A DNA stretch of 52,894 nt, from contig CAUJIP010000066.1 in NCBI GenBank assembly GCA_963205235.1, forward strand, positions 1-52,894, read 5' to 3'. This stretch comes from Pseudomonadota bacterium. Lineage in GTDB: Bacteria > Pseudomonadota > Alphaproteobacteria > Rhodobacterales > Rhodobacteraceae. The notes beneath the pieces are model-generated. The model was not told where the DNA came from and searched no databases. It worked only from the letters and a program-made list of their open reading frames with translations. This document shows, in pieces, positions 25,976 through 34,426 of the stretch (position 1 is its first letter; every line of letters begins with the position of its first letter). The translations under genes were made by a program, and so were the position numbers.

Positions 25976-27624
25976 TACATGTTGGGATAGTTCGGCCCGC
26001 CGCCGCCCATCGGCGTGGTCCAGGTGATGTTCTGGCTGGGGTCCTTGATGTCGCAGGTCTTGCAGTGGACGCAGTTCTGGAAGTTGATCTGGAAGCGCGG
26101 CGTTTTGCCTTCTTCGGCGATCACCTCGTACACCCCCGCCGGGCAATAGCGCTGCGCCGGTTCGGCATATTGCGGCAGGTTGACCCCGATCGGGACCGAC
26201 GGGTCTTTCAGCACCAGATGCGCGGGCTGGCCTTCGTCGTGGTTGGTGAAGCTGAAGGCGACGTTGGTCAGCCGGTCGAACGACAGTTTGCCGTCGGGCT
26301 TGGGGTAGTTGATCGGCTTGTGATCCTTGGCCAATCCGGTCGAGGCGGCGTCGGATTTCTTGTGGCGAAGGGTGCCAAAGGCCGTCAGGCCAAAGGTGTT
26401 CAGCCACATGTCCAGACCGCCGCCGATCAGGCTGGCGATCAGGCCAAAGCGCGACCAGAGCGGTTTGACGTTGCGGACCTTCTTCAGGTCCTTGGCAATC
26501 GCGCCGCTGCGGACATCGGATTCGTAGGCGGCAAGTTCGTCGCCCGCCCGACCGGCCTTGATCGCCGCATTGGCAGCTTCGGCAGCCGCGATGCCGGACA
26601 GCATCGCGTTGTGGTTGCCCTTGATCCGCGGCACGTTCACCAGACCGGCCGTGCAACCCAGAAGCGCCACACCGGGGGCGACCATCTTCGGGATCGACTG
26701 CCAGCCGCCTTCGCTGATCGCGCGGGCACCATAGGCCACACGTTTGCCGCCCTTCAAAAGCTCGGCCACCATCGGGTGATGCTTGAAGCGCTGGAATTCC
26801 ATGTAGGGGTACAGGTGGGGGTTCTTGTAGTTCAGGTGGACCACAAAGCCGACATAGACCTGATTGTTTTCAAGGTGATAGATGAACGAGCCGCCGCCCG
26901 CATTACCGCCCAACGGCCAGCCCATCGTATGGGTGACGGTGCCTTCGCGGTGTTTGGCGGGATCGATCTCCCAGATTTCCTTCATGCCAAGGCCGAATTT
27001 CTGCGGGCAGTGGCCTTTGGACAGCTGGTACTTTTCGATCACCTGTTTCGCAAGGCTGCCGCGCACGCCTTCGGACAGGAAGACATACTTGCCGCGCAGT
27101 TCCATCCCCGGCTCGTATCCCGGCCCCGGTTCGCGGGTTTCGGGGTCGCGGCCAAACTCGCCAGCGACAACGCCGACCACGGTATTGCCCTCATAGACAA
27201 GCTCGCTGCAGGCCATGCCGGGGAAAATCTCGACGCCCAGCCCCTCGGCCACACCAGCCATCCAGCGGCAGACATTCGCCATCGAGACGATGTAATTGCC
27301 GTGGTTGTTCATCAGCGGCGGCATCGGCCAGTTCGGAATGCGGATCTTTCCGGCGGGGCCGAGGATATAGAAGTTGTCTTCCTTCACCGGCGTCTTGATC
27401 GGCGCGCCCATGTTGCGCCAGTCGGGAAGCAGCGCATCCAGCCCCGACGGGTCAAGCACCGCGCCGGAAAGGATATGCGCGCCGACTTCCGACCCCTTTT
27501 CCAGCACGACGACCGACAGATCCGGGTCAAGCTGTTTCAGCTTGATCGCCGCCGACAGACCCGAAGGCCCCGCGCCCACGATCACGACATCATAGTCCAT
27601 CTTCTCGCGCTGGATCGCAGTCAT
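25975..27624 (-). CDS. Electron-transfer flavoprotein:ubiquinone oxidoreductase
   Basis: A 549-residue ETF dehydrogenase. It has the N-terminal FAD motif VVIVGAGPSGLSAAIKL, the ubiquinone-binding and membrane-associated middle domain, and the C-terminal 4Fe-4S ligands in CPAGVYE and NCVHCKTCDIKDPSQNI. It passes electrons from fatty-acid and amino-acid oxidation (via ETF) to the quinone pool at the inner membrane. It is followed directly by the DUF1493-like gene. Upstream lies a 264-nt gap shared with divergent greA. Confidence 0.97.
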   Translation of the reverse strand: MTAIQREKMDYDVVIVGAGPSGLSAAIKLKQLDPDLSVVVLEKGSEVGAHILSGAVLDPSGLDALLPDWRNMGAPIKTPVKEDNFYILGPAGKIRIPNWPMPPLMNNHGNYIVSMANVCRWMAGVAEGLGVEIFPGMACSELVYEGNTVVGVVAGEFGRDPETREPGPGYEPGMELRGKYVFLSEGVRGSLAKQVIEKYQLSKGHCPQKFGLGMKEIWEIDPAKHREGTVTHTMGWPLGGNAGGGSFIYHLENNQVYVGFVVHLNYKNPHLYPYMEFQRFKHHPMVAELLKGGKRVAYGARAISEGGWQSIPKMVAPGVALLGCTAGLVNVPRIKGNHNAMLSGIAAAEAANAAIKAGRAGDELAAYESDVRSGAIAKDLKKVRNVKPLWSRFGLIASLIGGGLDMWLNTFGLTAFGTLRHKKSDAASTGLAKDHKPINYPKPDGKLSFDRLTNVAFSFTNHDEGQPAHLVLKDPSVPIGVNLPQYAEPAQRYCPAGVYEVIAEEGKTPRFQINFQNCVHCKTCDIKDPSQNITWTTPMGGGGPNYPNM

Positions 27625-27834
27625 CGCTTGTCCTTCCCCGACAGTCCCGTTCCCGTCCGCTTGCGGTCCCCTGTTGCCTTAGGACAGCCGCAAGGTCAAC
27701 CGTGACGCAACATCCGGGCAGCATGGCCACCTGTCGGCGACACTTTCTGTCTTCGTCGCGACGGCTGGTATTTCGTGGCGGCATGGCCCTTGCAATTATG
27801 GGCCTCATCGGGTGAGGTGAGGCCAAGCAAGTCC

Positions 27835-27875
27835 GAAGTCATGGGTCGTGTCCCGGCCCGTGACTTCTTCTTTTG
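27835..27875 (+). promoter_or_regulatory. Hairpin plus T-tract in the greA leader (possible attenuator)
   Basis: GAAGTCATGGG (27835-27845) can pair with CCCGTGACTTC (27857-27867) as an 11-bp stem with one G-U pair and an 11-nt loop, followed by TTCTTTTG. The only co-directional gene nearby is greA, starting 14 nt later, since etfQO is divergent. The hairpin therefore lies in the greA leader. The rest of the 264-nt spacer (27625-27834) shows no gene. Confidence 0.6.
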
Positions 27876-27888
27876 ATCTAGGTGGCCG

Positions 27889-28359
27889 ATGGAAAAGATC
27901 CCGATGACGCGGCGCGGCTTTGACGCGCTTGATGCCGAACTGAAGCAGCTGAAAAGCGTCGACCGTCCGGCGATCATCCGTGATATCGCCGAAGCGCGCG
28001 AACATGGCGACCTTTCGGAAAACGCCGAATATCACGCCGCACGCGAAAAGCAGGGCTTCATCGAAGGCCGCATCAAGGAACTGGAAGGCACGCTTTCGCT
28101 TGCCGAAGTGATCGATACCTCGCGCCTGTCCGGGTCGGTCAAGTTTGGTGCGACCGTGACTTTGCTTGATGAAGATACCGACGAAGAAAAGACGTATCAG
28201 ATCGTCGGTGAGACCGAGGCCGACATCGAGAATGGCCTGTTGAACATCCGCTCTCCGCTTGCGCGCGCCCTGATCGGCAAAGAGTCCGGGGACAGTGTCG
28301 ACGTCAAGACCCCGGGCGGTGCCCGGTCTTATGAAATTCTGTCCATCCGCTATATCTGA
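27889..28359 (+). CDS. greA: Transcription elongation factor GreA
   Basis: A 156-residue protein of standard length. The N-terminal coiled coil carries the conserved acidic tip ([22 protein letters not shown]), and the FKBP-like C-terminal domain ends with [21 protein letters not shown]. It inserts into the RNA polymerase secondary channel and stimulates cleavage of backtracked RNA. AGGTGG lies just before the ATG. A terminator-like hairpin immediately upstream may control it. Confidence 0.97.
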   Translation: MEKIPMTRRGFDALDAELKQLKSVDRPAIIRDIAEAREHGDLSENAEYHAAREKQGFIEGRIKELEGTLSLAEVIDTSRLSGSVKFGATVTLLDEDTDEEKTYQIVGETEADIENGLLNIRSPLARALIGKESGDSVDVKTPGGARSYEILSIRYI

Positions 28360-28374
28360 TCAGGGAACACCCTG

Positions 28375-29412
28375 ATGAAACCACCACCTGACCTGACCAG
28401 CAAAAGCACGGGCCCTGGCCCCGGCCTTGGCATGGCAGATCAGGACGGCCCCGGACACGGGATGGAAATCATCGGGTTTGTGCTCAGCGTCGTCTGGGCT
28501 GGACTGGTCTTGCTGTTCATGCTGATGTCCGACCCCGGCGACGAACAGGACACGCTTGGGCTTCTAGCGACCCTGTTGATGGTCTTCCTGCCGGTCGCGC
28601 TGATCTGGGTGGTGGTCATCACCCTGCGGTCGGTCCGTTCGCTTCGGGCCGAAGCTGCGCGCCTGCAAGCCACGGTCGAGGCGATGCGGACCAGCTATGT
28701 GCAGACGCAGTCGCAGTTGCCGGGCAGTCAGGGCAAGACGGCGGTGGAACGCAAGATCGACGAGATCGCCGCCTCGACCCGGCAGGCAGAGACGGTTCTG
28801 ACAACGTTCATCTCGCGCCGGGATGCTGCTTTGACCGTGCCTTCTGCCGACCGAAAGGCCGCGCTTGTGCCGCAGGCGTCCGAGCCGGCCGCCGAGCAGC
28901 CCGTCCTTGCGCTTGGTAGCCCGCCCGATGATCTGCGCCCGCCGCTTCCGGTGCCAGAAGTCATCCGCGCCCTGCATTTCCCCGAATCCCCCGACGACCG
29001 CGAAGGGTTTCGCGCGCTCCGGATCGCGCTTGAGGATCGGGTGGTCGCCAAGCTGATCCGCGCCTCGCAGGATGTGCTGACGCTGCTAAGTCAGGACGGG
29101 ATCTATATGGATGACCTGGTCCCCGAAATGCCGCGCCCCGAACTTTGGCGCCGTTTTGCCGGGGGCGAACGCGGGCGGTCGATTGCCGACCTTGGCGGTA
29201 TCCGCGACCGGTCGGCTTTGGCGCTGACGGCGGCACGCATGAAAACCGACCCGGTGTTTCGCGATGCCGCGCACCATTTCCTGCGCAGCTTTGACCGCAC
29301 CTTCGCGCTGATCGAACCCAACGCCAGCGACACCGACCTTGCCGCGCTGTCCGACACCCGGTCTGCCCGCGCCTTCATGCTTTTGGGTCGGGTAACCGGG
29401 ACTTTCGACTGA
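28375..29412 (+). CDS. Inner-membrane protein of unknown function
   Basis: 345 residues. Two transmembrane helices lie at about residues 31-50 and 62-85, followed by a coiled coil (~86-145), a Pro-rich linker and a soluble helical C-terminal domain (~190-345). I recognise no family motif; similar proteins appear beside greA in related genomes as I recall, but this is not verified. It starts 15 nt after greA and is probably co-transcribed. The usual ACP, kinase or nuclease motifs are not seen. Confidence 0.8.
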   Translation: MKPPPDLTSKSTGPGPGLGMADQDGPGHGMEIIGFVLSVVWAGLVLLFMLMSDPGDEQDTLGLLATLLMVFLPVALIWVVVITLRSVRSLRAEAARLQATVEAMRTSYVQTQSQLPGSQGKTAVERKIDEIAASTRQAETVLTTFISRRDAALTVPSADRKAALVPQASEPAAEQPVLALGSPPDDLRPPLPVPEVIRALHFPESPDDREGFRALRIALEDRVVAKLIRASQDVLTLLSQDGIYMDDLVPEMPRPELWRRFAGGERGRSIADLGGIRDRSALALTAARMKTDPVFRDAAHHFLRSFDRTFALIEPNASDTDLAALSDTRSARAFMLLGRVTGTFD

Positions 29413-29440
29413 AAAGCCCATCGCCAAGGCCGATGATTTT

Positions 29441-29490
29441 GGAAGGGTATTTCCGTTTATCGGGCGACTTTGGAAATATCTTCCTTTCTG
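29441..29490 (+). terminator. Imperfect inverted repeat after the 345-residue protein gene
   Basis: GGAAGGGTATTTCC (29441-29454) and GGAAATATCTTCC (29472-29484) are near-complements, and TTTCTG follows. This could terminate the greA operon. It is weaker and more AT-rich than the other hairpins, so it could also be a regulatory dyad upstream of the peroxiredoxin. Confidence 0.35.
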
Positions 29491-29576
29491 GCCGGCATGT
29501 CATAGCGGATGGTGAAAATTCTTTCTGCCGCGCCTATTTTGGCGTCAGCAAGGATTCGCAACCAACCGAGGTTTTC

Positions 29577-30227
29577 ATGTCCATCCGTATCAACGACATC
29601 GCCCCTGACTTCACTGCCGACAGCACTGCTGGAACGATCAAGTTCCATGACTGGCTGGGCGACAGCTATGGCATCATCTTCAGCCACCCGCGCGATTTCA
29701 CGCCGGTTTGCACCACCGAATTCGCTGCCGTCGCCCAGCTGGCCGAGGAATGGAAAAAGCGGAAGACCAAGGTGATCGGCGTGTCGGTCGACGGCGTATC
29801 GGACCACGAGAAGTGGAAGCGCGACATCGAGGCCTTTGGCGGTGCGCCCGCTGATTTCCCGATCATCGACGACACATCGCTGACCGTGGCCAAGGCCTTT
29901 GATATGCTGCCGGCCGAATACTACCTGCCGACCGAGGGCCGGACCCCCGCAAATACGGCGACGGTGCGCACGGTCTATATCATCGGGCCGGACAAGAAGG
30001 TGCGTCTGACGATGACCTACCCGATGTCGGTGGGCCGCAACTTTGCCGAAATCCTGCGGGCGCTGAATGCCGTGCAAAAGACCGACGGCGTGCCGCTGGC
30101 GACCCCCGCCAACTGGGTGCCGGGTCAGGACGTGATCGTGGCCTTGGCGTTGAGCAACGACCAGGCCAAGGAACGCTTTGGCGAGCTGGACATCAAGCTG
30201 CCGTATCTGCGCTTCGCCAAGGTCTAA
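29577..30227 (+). CDS. 1-Cys peroxiredoxin (Prx6 family)
   Basis: 216 residues. The peroxidatic cysteine is in FTPVCTTE (C45), and the long C-terminal Prx6 extension (GRNFAEILRALNAVQKTDGVPLATPANW) is present. It reduces hydrogen peroxide and organic hydroperoxides. ATG 29577 is preceded by GAGG at 5 nt, and the conserved fold starts here; the frame is open 144 nt further upstream, but that part is AT-rich leader. It is monocistronic, with its own terminator. Confidence 0.95.
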   Translation: MSIRINDIAPDFTADSTAGTIKFHDWLGDSYGIIFSHPRDFTPVCTTEFAAVAQLAEEWKKRKTKVIGVSVDGVSDHEKWKRDIEAFGGAPADFPIIDDTSLTVAKAFDMLPAEYYLPTEGRTPANTATVRTVYIIGPDKKVRLTMTYPMSVGRNFAEILRALNAVQKTDGVPLATPANWVPGQDVIVALALSNDQAKERFGELDIKLPYLRFAKV

Positions 30228-30243
30228 GCCGACGCACCAATGA

Positions 30244-30280
30244 AAAGGACCCCGGAGTGTTTCCGGGGCCTTTCTCGTTT
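30244..30280. terminator. Bidirectional hairpin terminator after the peroxiredoxin gene and the pnp 3' copy
   Basis: CCCCGGA (30250-30256) pairs with TCCGGGG (30262-30268), with outer AAGG/CCTT pairs, and TTTCTCGTTTT follows on the + strand. On the - strand it sits right after the stop of the duplicated pnp tail and has an A/T-rich exit (TCCTTTTC). It looks like the original pnp terminator. Confidence 0.75.
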
Positions 30281-30291
30281 TGAAATTCAGA

Positions 30292-30515
30292 TCAGCCCTC
30301 GGCCGATTCCTCTTTCTTCTCGACGATCTCTTCGCCGGTTTCCTGGTCGACCATCTTCATGCCAAGGCGGACCTTGCCACGGTCGTCAAAGCCCAGCAGC
30401 TTGACCTTGACCTCCTGGCCTTCCTTCAGAAGCTCGTTCGGGTGGTTCAGGCGCTTGTTGGCGATCTGGGACACGTGGACCAGACCGTTGCGCTTGCCGA
30501 AGAAGTTCACGAAGG
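30292..30515 (-). pseudogene. Duplicated 3' end of pnp (S1 domain and tail)
   Basis: Its 72 translated residues match the last part of PNPase encoded at 31903-32126 almost exactly; only two residues differ (KRNG for KRDG, EIVEKK for EITEKK). By hand count about 18 of 224 bases differ and nearly all are silent. No proper start is present, because the ORF begins at an internal GTG. The copy is followed by its own hairpin terminator. It is a remnant, most simply the original pnp 3' end displaced by an incoming DNA segment. Confidence 0.88.
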
Positions 30516-30520
30516 TCCAC

Positions 30521-30557
30521 CGGAACCTACTGGAACCTACTGGAACCTACTGGAACC
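30521..30557. repeat. Ten-base tandem repeat at the edge of the inserted segment
   Basis: GGAACCTACT is repeated three times (30522-30551), followed by a partial fourth copy, GGAACC. The array begins 6 nt after homology between the two pnp copies ends. It lies between that junction and the ATPase stop. Confidence 0.9.
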
Positions 30558-30584
30558 CGGCAACTTAGTTTTTTGCCACCGAAC

Positions 30585-31817
30585 CTACGCAGAGTCTCCA
30601 AAGAAGTCCTCTCGCCCCGACCTCCCAACTGCCAAAATCCAAGTCGCGAATGAACGTGTTGGAAGGCGATAGAAACCTCTCCGTGCGTCGTCCGCGAGGA
30701 CTATTTCTCTGCTCTTAAGGGCCATCAGTGCATTATCAACGTTAGTTGAAGCAACGCCACAGTTCTGAATGATATCTTTTCTCGATACCCACTGGTCACC
30801 ATGGGTTGCCATATAGTCCAAGACTTTTCTATACTCAGATGATAAAATCTTTGAAAAATACTGTTTGCTGAAGTACTTCGCACCAAGTTGCGAAATAGCT
30901 CCATTCTCTGAATAAGCGCCGGTCGATACATCGTGAATGTCAATTTTATCATCAGTGTCGACCTGAAAGGCGGAAGACGAAAACTGCTGAACGAAATGCG
31001 GGTAGCCTTCCGAAAGCATCGCGATCAAATCAAGTGCATCGTCAGATATTGCAGTCTTGCGCTCGTTCTTTTCATTCGCGATGGAAATCCCACGCTGAAC
31101 TACAGCCCGCCGCTCTGACTGTTCCAGAGGGTGCATGTCGACGATCTGAAACACTCGCAGGGATGATTCGTGACTTTCACGGAGGCGACTAATTAAAAGT
31201 GACTGACCTGCAAGGATGAGAAGCAGATGGGGTTGTCCCCGTTTAGAAAGCCTCTCAGTAAAGACTTTTACGAACTCACCAAGATTAGCTGCAGCAGGTG
31301 GGCTGTCAGCCTCGTCCAAAAGGAATACAACACCATCAAATTGTTCACTACCAATAAGTTGGTCACAAATGGTGACCAGGTCGTCAAGAAGTTCATCTGG
31401 GTCAAGCTCATCGTCTCGGGCATTGTATTTGACGCCGAGAACCTCCCAATTGGACAAGAACTCCCATACCTTCCTTGCCTTGTCCTGCAATTTTTGATGT
31501 TGACGAAGTTTAGATCGCAGCTCGCGAGCAACTTGCTTAATCAAGCCTACCTGGCTGGAAATTCCAGCCAAGTCCGTTGAAACGGTAATAAAGTTAAAAT
31601 TGGTGTGATCATCTTCAATTTCTCCACGCGCCACCAAGTCCGCGTAGAACAGTAAAGAAGATTTTCCGATTCCGCGCTCACCAGTAAGCAGAAGGTGCTG
31701 TGGGTTGCCGTTAAGAGTTTGGAACAGCGCCTGCTCAATTGTTTGAATTTCGTCAAGTCTGCCGATGAACATCCCGGGGTAAGCGATGCCGTTGGGAACA
31801 AACGGATTGAACTTCAT
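30585..31817 (-). CDS. AAA-type ATPase with C-terminal winged helix, in an AT-rich insert
   Basis: 410 residues. Walker A is GERGIGKS (46-53), Walker B is VVFLLDEAD (163-171), a sensor-like ILAGQS is at 201-206, and EGYPHFVQQF at 270-279 is typical of the Orc1/Cdc6 and archaeal-type AAA ATPases. A winged-helix-like C-terminus covers ~330-390. The start at 31817 is set by GGAG 7 nt upstream; the frame is open further but runs through the pnp terminator. Base composition is clearly more AT-rich than the neighbours, pointing to transfer. The gene lies between two copies of the pnp 3' end. The function is unknown; replication-initiator-like, transposition-helper and defence roles are all possible. 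Confidence 0.9.
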   Translation of the reverse strand: MKFNPFVPNGIAYPGMFIGRLDEIQTIEQALFQTLNGNPQHLLLTGERGIGKSSLLFYADLVARGEIEDDHTNFNFITVSTDLAGISSQVGLIKQVARELRSKLRQHQKLQDKARKVWEFLSNWEVLGVKYNARDDELDPDELLDDLVTICDQLIGSEQFDGVVFLLDEADSPPAAANLGEFVKVFTERLSKRGQPHLLLILAGQSLLISRLRESHESSLRVFQIVDMHPLEQSERRAVVQRGISIANEKNERKTAISDDALDLIAMLSEGYPHFVQQFSSSAFQVDTDDKIDIHDVSTGAYSENGAISQLGAKYFSKQYFSKILSSEYRKVLDYMATHGDQWVSRKDIIQNCGVASTNVDNALMALKSREIVLADDARRGFYRLPTRSFATWILAVGRSGREDFFGDSA

Positions 31818-31853
31818 GGTCGATCTCCGAGACTTTTGGAGAACTGTAACACG

Positions 31854-31885
31854 AAGGCCCCGGCGTTTCCACCGGGGCCCTGTTT
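31854..31885 (-). terminator. Hairpin after pnp
   Basis: GGCCCCGG (31856-31863) and CCGGGGCC (31872-31879) form a perfect 8-bp stem with an 8-nt loop, 24 nt after the pnp stop. The T-tract on the - strand is poor (TTCGTGTT), so some readthrough into the ATPase gene, 38 nt further on, is plausible. Confidence 0.7.
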
Positions 31886-31902
31886 CGGCGTCGAAGAAGA
31901 CC

Positions 31903-32126
31903 TCAGCCCTCGGCCGACTCTTCTTTCTTTTCGGTGATTTCCTCACCGGTCTCCTGGTCGACCATCTTCATGCCAAGGCGGACCTTGCCACGGTCGTCGA
32001 AGCCCAGAAGCTTGACCTTCACTTCCTGGCCTTCCTTCAAAAGCTCGTTCGGGTGGTTCAGGCGCTTGTTGGCGATCTGGGACACATGCACCAGACCGTC
32101 GCGCTTGCCGAAAAAGTTCACGAAGG
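31903..32126 (-). repeat. Intact copy of the pnp 3' direct repeat
   Basis: This segment of the functional pnp gene is repeated in the same orientation at 30292-30515 with about 92% identity by hand count. The pair brackets the ATPase gene (repeat-to-repeat spacing 1611 nt). Homology stops abruptly inside the S1 domain, after AAGTTCACGAAGG. Confidence 0.9.
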
Positions 32127-34044
32127 CGCCGAAGTCGACCAGTTTCACCACCTTGCCGGTGTAGATCTTGCCGTCTTCCGGTTCCGCCACGATCGACCAG
32201 ATCATGTCATAGGCCTTCTTGATGGCCTTCTGGTCGTTCGAGGCGATCTTGATCATGCCGTCGTCGTTGATGTCGACCTTGGCACCGGAAACCTCGACGA
32301 TCTCGCGGATGACCTTGCCGCCCGAGCCGATCACTTCACGGATCTTGTCGGTCGGAATGGTCATCGTCTCGATCTTCGGGGCGTATTCGCTGAAGGCTTG
32401 CGCCGAGGTCAGCGATTTGGCCATTTCACCCAGGATGTGGATACGGCCGTCCTTGGCCTGGGCAAGGGCTTGTTTCATGATCGCGGGGGTGATCCCGGCG
32501 ATCTTGATGTCCATCTGCAGCGAGGTGATGCCCGCCTCAGTCCCGGCAACCTTGAAGTCCATGTCGCCAAGGTGATCCTCGTCGCCAAGGATGTCGGTCA
32601 GGACCGCCCATTTGCCATCGTCTTCCAGGATCAAACCCATCGCCACACCGGCGACCGGGGCTTTCAGCGGCACGCCCGCGTCCATCATGGACAAGGAGCC
32701 ACCGCAGACCGAAGCCATCGAAGAGGAGCCGTTCGACTCGGTGATCTCGGACACGACGCGGATGGTATAGGGGAAGTCGGTCGGTGCCGGCAGAACCGCC
32801 TGCAACGCACGCCAAGCCAGTTTCCCGTGGCCGATTTCACGACGACCGGGGCTGCCCACGCGGCCAACTTCGCCCACCGAATAGGGAGGGAAGTTGTAGT
32901 GAAGCATGAAGTTCGACCGATAGTTGCCGTTCAGCGCGTCGATGATCTGCTCATCTTCACCGGTGCCCAGCGTGGTGACGACCAACCCTTGCGTTTCCCC
33001 ACGGGTGAACAGCGCCGAGCCGTGGGTGCGCGGCAGAATGCCGGTTTCGCAGGTGATCGGGCGAACGGTCTTGGTGTCACGACCGTCGATCCGGGTGCCG
33101 TTCTTCACGACGTCACCGCGCAGAACCGCTGCTTCCAGCTGCTTGATCGCCGGATAAAGGTTGGCATCGGCCTTGTCTTCATCGCTCATTGCGGCCTTGA
33201 TCGCATCGACTGCGGCTTCGATGGCGGTGGTGCGTTCCTGCTTGTCGCGGATCGCGAAAGCGGCGCGCATCTGCGCCTCGCCAGCCTTTTTCACCGATGC
33301 ATAAAGCGCCGAGTAATCGGGCGGGGTGAAGTCGAAGGGTTCCTTCGCCGAGTCCTCGGCAAAGGCCATGATCAGGTCGATCACCGGCTGCATCTGTTCG
33401 TGGCCAAAGACGACCGCGCCCAGCATTTCCTCTTCCGTCAGCTCGTAAGCCTCTGATTCCACCATCATGACGGCGTCTTTGGTGCCGGCGATGACAAGAT
33501 CAAGCCGCTGGTCGGGCTTCATGCGCAGTTGCGTCATGTCGTCCATCGCAGGGTTCAGCACATACTGGCCGCCGACAAAGCCGACACGGGCAGCGCCGAT
33601 CGGGCCCATGAAGGGCACGCCGGAAATCGTCAGCGCGGCGGAAACCGCAATCATCGCGACGATATCGGGGTCGTTCTCAAGGTCGCAGGAAAGGACGGTC
33701 GCCATGACCAGCACTTCGTTGCGGAAGCCGTCGACGAACAGCGGACGGATCGGGCGGTCGATGAGGCGGGAGGTCAGCGTTTCCTTTTCGGAAGGACGCG
33801 CCTCACGCTTGAAGAAGCCGCCGGGAACCTTGCCCGCGGCATAGTATTTTTCCTGGTAGTGGACGGTCAGCGGGAAGAAGTCCTGACCCGGCTTTGCTTG
33901 CCGTGCAAAGGTCACGTTGGCCATAACTTGCGTTTCGCCCAGCGTCGCGATCACCGACCCATCGGCCTGACGCGCAACTTTCCCGGTTTCCAGAGAGAGC
34001 GTTTCGCGGCCCCACTGGATCGATTTCTTGGTCACATTGAACAT
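31903..34044 (-). CDS. pnp: Polyribonucleotide nucleotidyltransferase (PNPase)
   Basis: 713 residues. Two RNase PH-like domains (N-terminal [24 protein letters not shown]-type block, split here) are joined by an all-helical linker (~215-310). A KH domain with [15 protein letters not shown] follows, then an S1 domain ([21 protein letters not shown]). It degrades RNA 3'-5' with phosphate. ATG 34044 is preceded by AGAGGAAAC, and the frame upstream is non-coding. The 3' 224 nt are duplicated at 30292. rpsO, which commonly precedes pnp, is not found upstream. Confidence 0.97.
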   Translation of the reverse strand: MFNVTKKSIQWGRETLSLETGKVARQADGSVIATLGETQVMANVTFARQAKPGQDFFPLTVHYQEKYYAAGKVPGGFFKREARPSEKETLTSRLIDRPIRPLFVDGFRNEVLVMATVLSCDLENDPDIVAMIAVSAALTISGVPFMGPIGAARVGFVGGQYVLNPAMDDMTQLRMKPDQRLDLVIAGTKDAVMMVESEAYELTEEEMLGAVVFGHEQMQPVIDLIMAFAEDSAKEPFDFTPPDYSALYASVKKAGEAQMRAAFAIRDKQERTTAIEAAVDAIKAAMSDEDKADANLYPAIKQLEAAVLRGDVVKNGTRIDGRDTKTVRPITCETGILPRTHGSALFTRGETQGLVVTTLGTGEDEQIIDALNGNYRSNFMLHYNFPPYSVGEVGRVGSPGRREIGHGKLAWRALQAVLPAPTDFPYTIRVVSEITESNGSSSMASVCGGSLSMMDAGVPLKAPVAGVAMGLILEDDGKWAVLTDILGDEDHLGDMDFKVAGTEAGITSLQMDIKIAGITPAIMKQALAQAKDGRIHILGEMAKSLTSAQAFSEYAPKIETMTIPTDKIREVIGSGGKVIREIVEVSGAKVDINDDGMIKIASNDQKAIKKAYDMIWSIVAEPEDGKIYTGKVVKLVDFGAFVNFFGKRDGLVHVSQIANKRLNHPNELLKEGQEVKVKLLGFDDRGKVRLGMKMVDQETGEEITEKKEESAEG

Positions 34045-34426
34045 GTATCGTTTCCTCTGAGGACCCGACCCCTGCCGGTGCCCTCGATATATGGCGGCCC
34101 CATTGCCGCCCTTCCCCCAAATCCTTCGCACGGGCCCCGGGGGCGGGCCTCACGTCTCAGATGGCGGGGGCCATACAGGAAAAACCCTGCGATGGAAAGA
34201 ACTGGCTTTGACAGGCCGCCCCGGATGGCGGGTTGGCGGCGGTCTGGTTGATGAAAGATGAAGACAAATGGCCCAGCTTTCCCGACAGGAGACCCGAATG
34301 ATACCGCAAGGCCTTGGGAACGCTACCTTAATGGGGGTCACTTTGGGGGAAGCGACGAGGAAGAAAACGTCTTCCTTTTGTCTTGCTTCCGTCTTGCCCT
34401 TTGGCAGGAAAGCCGGGGATTAACCT
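34045..34426. other. Non-coding spacer upstream of pnp
   Basis: This is a 382-nt stretch between the pnp start and the EamA gene stop. On the - strand it holds the pnp leader, including a GGCGGC/GCCGCC hairpin (34093-34110) about 50 nt before the pnp ATG. That could be a site for the autoregulation known for pnp in other bacteria. A + strand ORF at 34258-34446 has no recognisable sequence and runs into the EamA gene, so I do not call it. No rpsO, tRNA or repeat is seen. Confidence 0.6.

Noticed and set aside
26065-27705. 546-codon + strand ORF opposite etfQO
   Set aside because: ETF-QO with FAD and 4Fe-4S motifs is on the other strand; the shadow ORF has none.
30292-30510. Stand-alone S1-domain gene
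   Set aside because: Its protein is nearly identical to the PNPase tail, starts at an internal GTG and lacks a ribosome site; a duplicated gene end explains it better.
30521-30557. CRISPR-like repeats
   Set aside because: The 10-bp units are directly tandem with no spacers.
30228-30584. tRNA gene as integration target next to the ATPase insert
   Set aside because: No cloverleaf or tRNA 3' end could be found; the duplicated target is the pnp 3' end.
31786-33456. 556-codon + strand ORF opposite pnp and its terminator
   Set aside because: It runs through a terminator hairpin and is antisense to PNPase.
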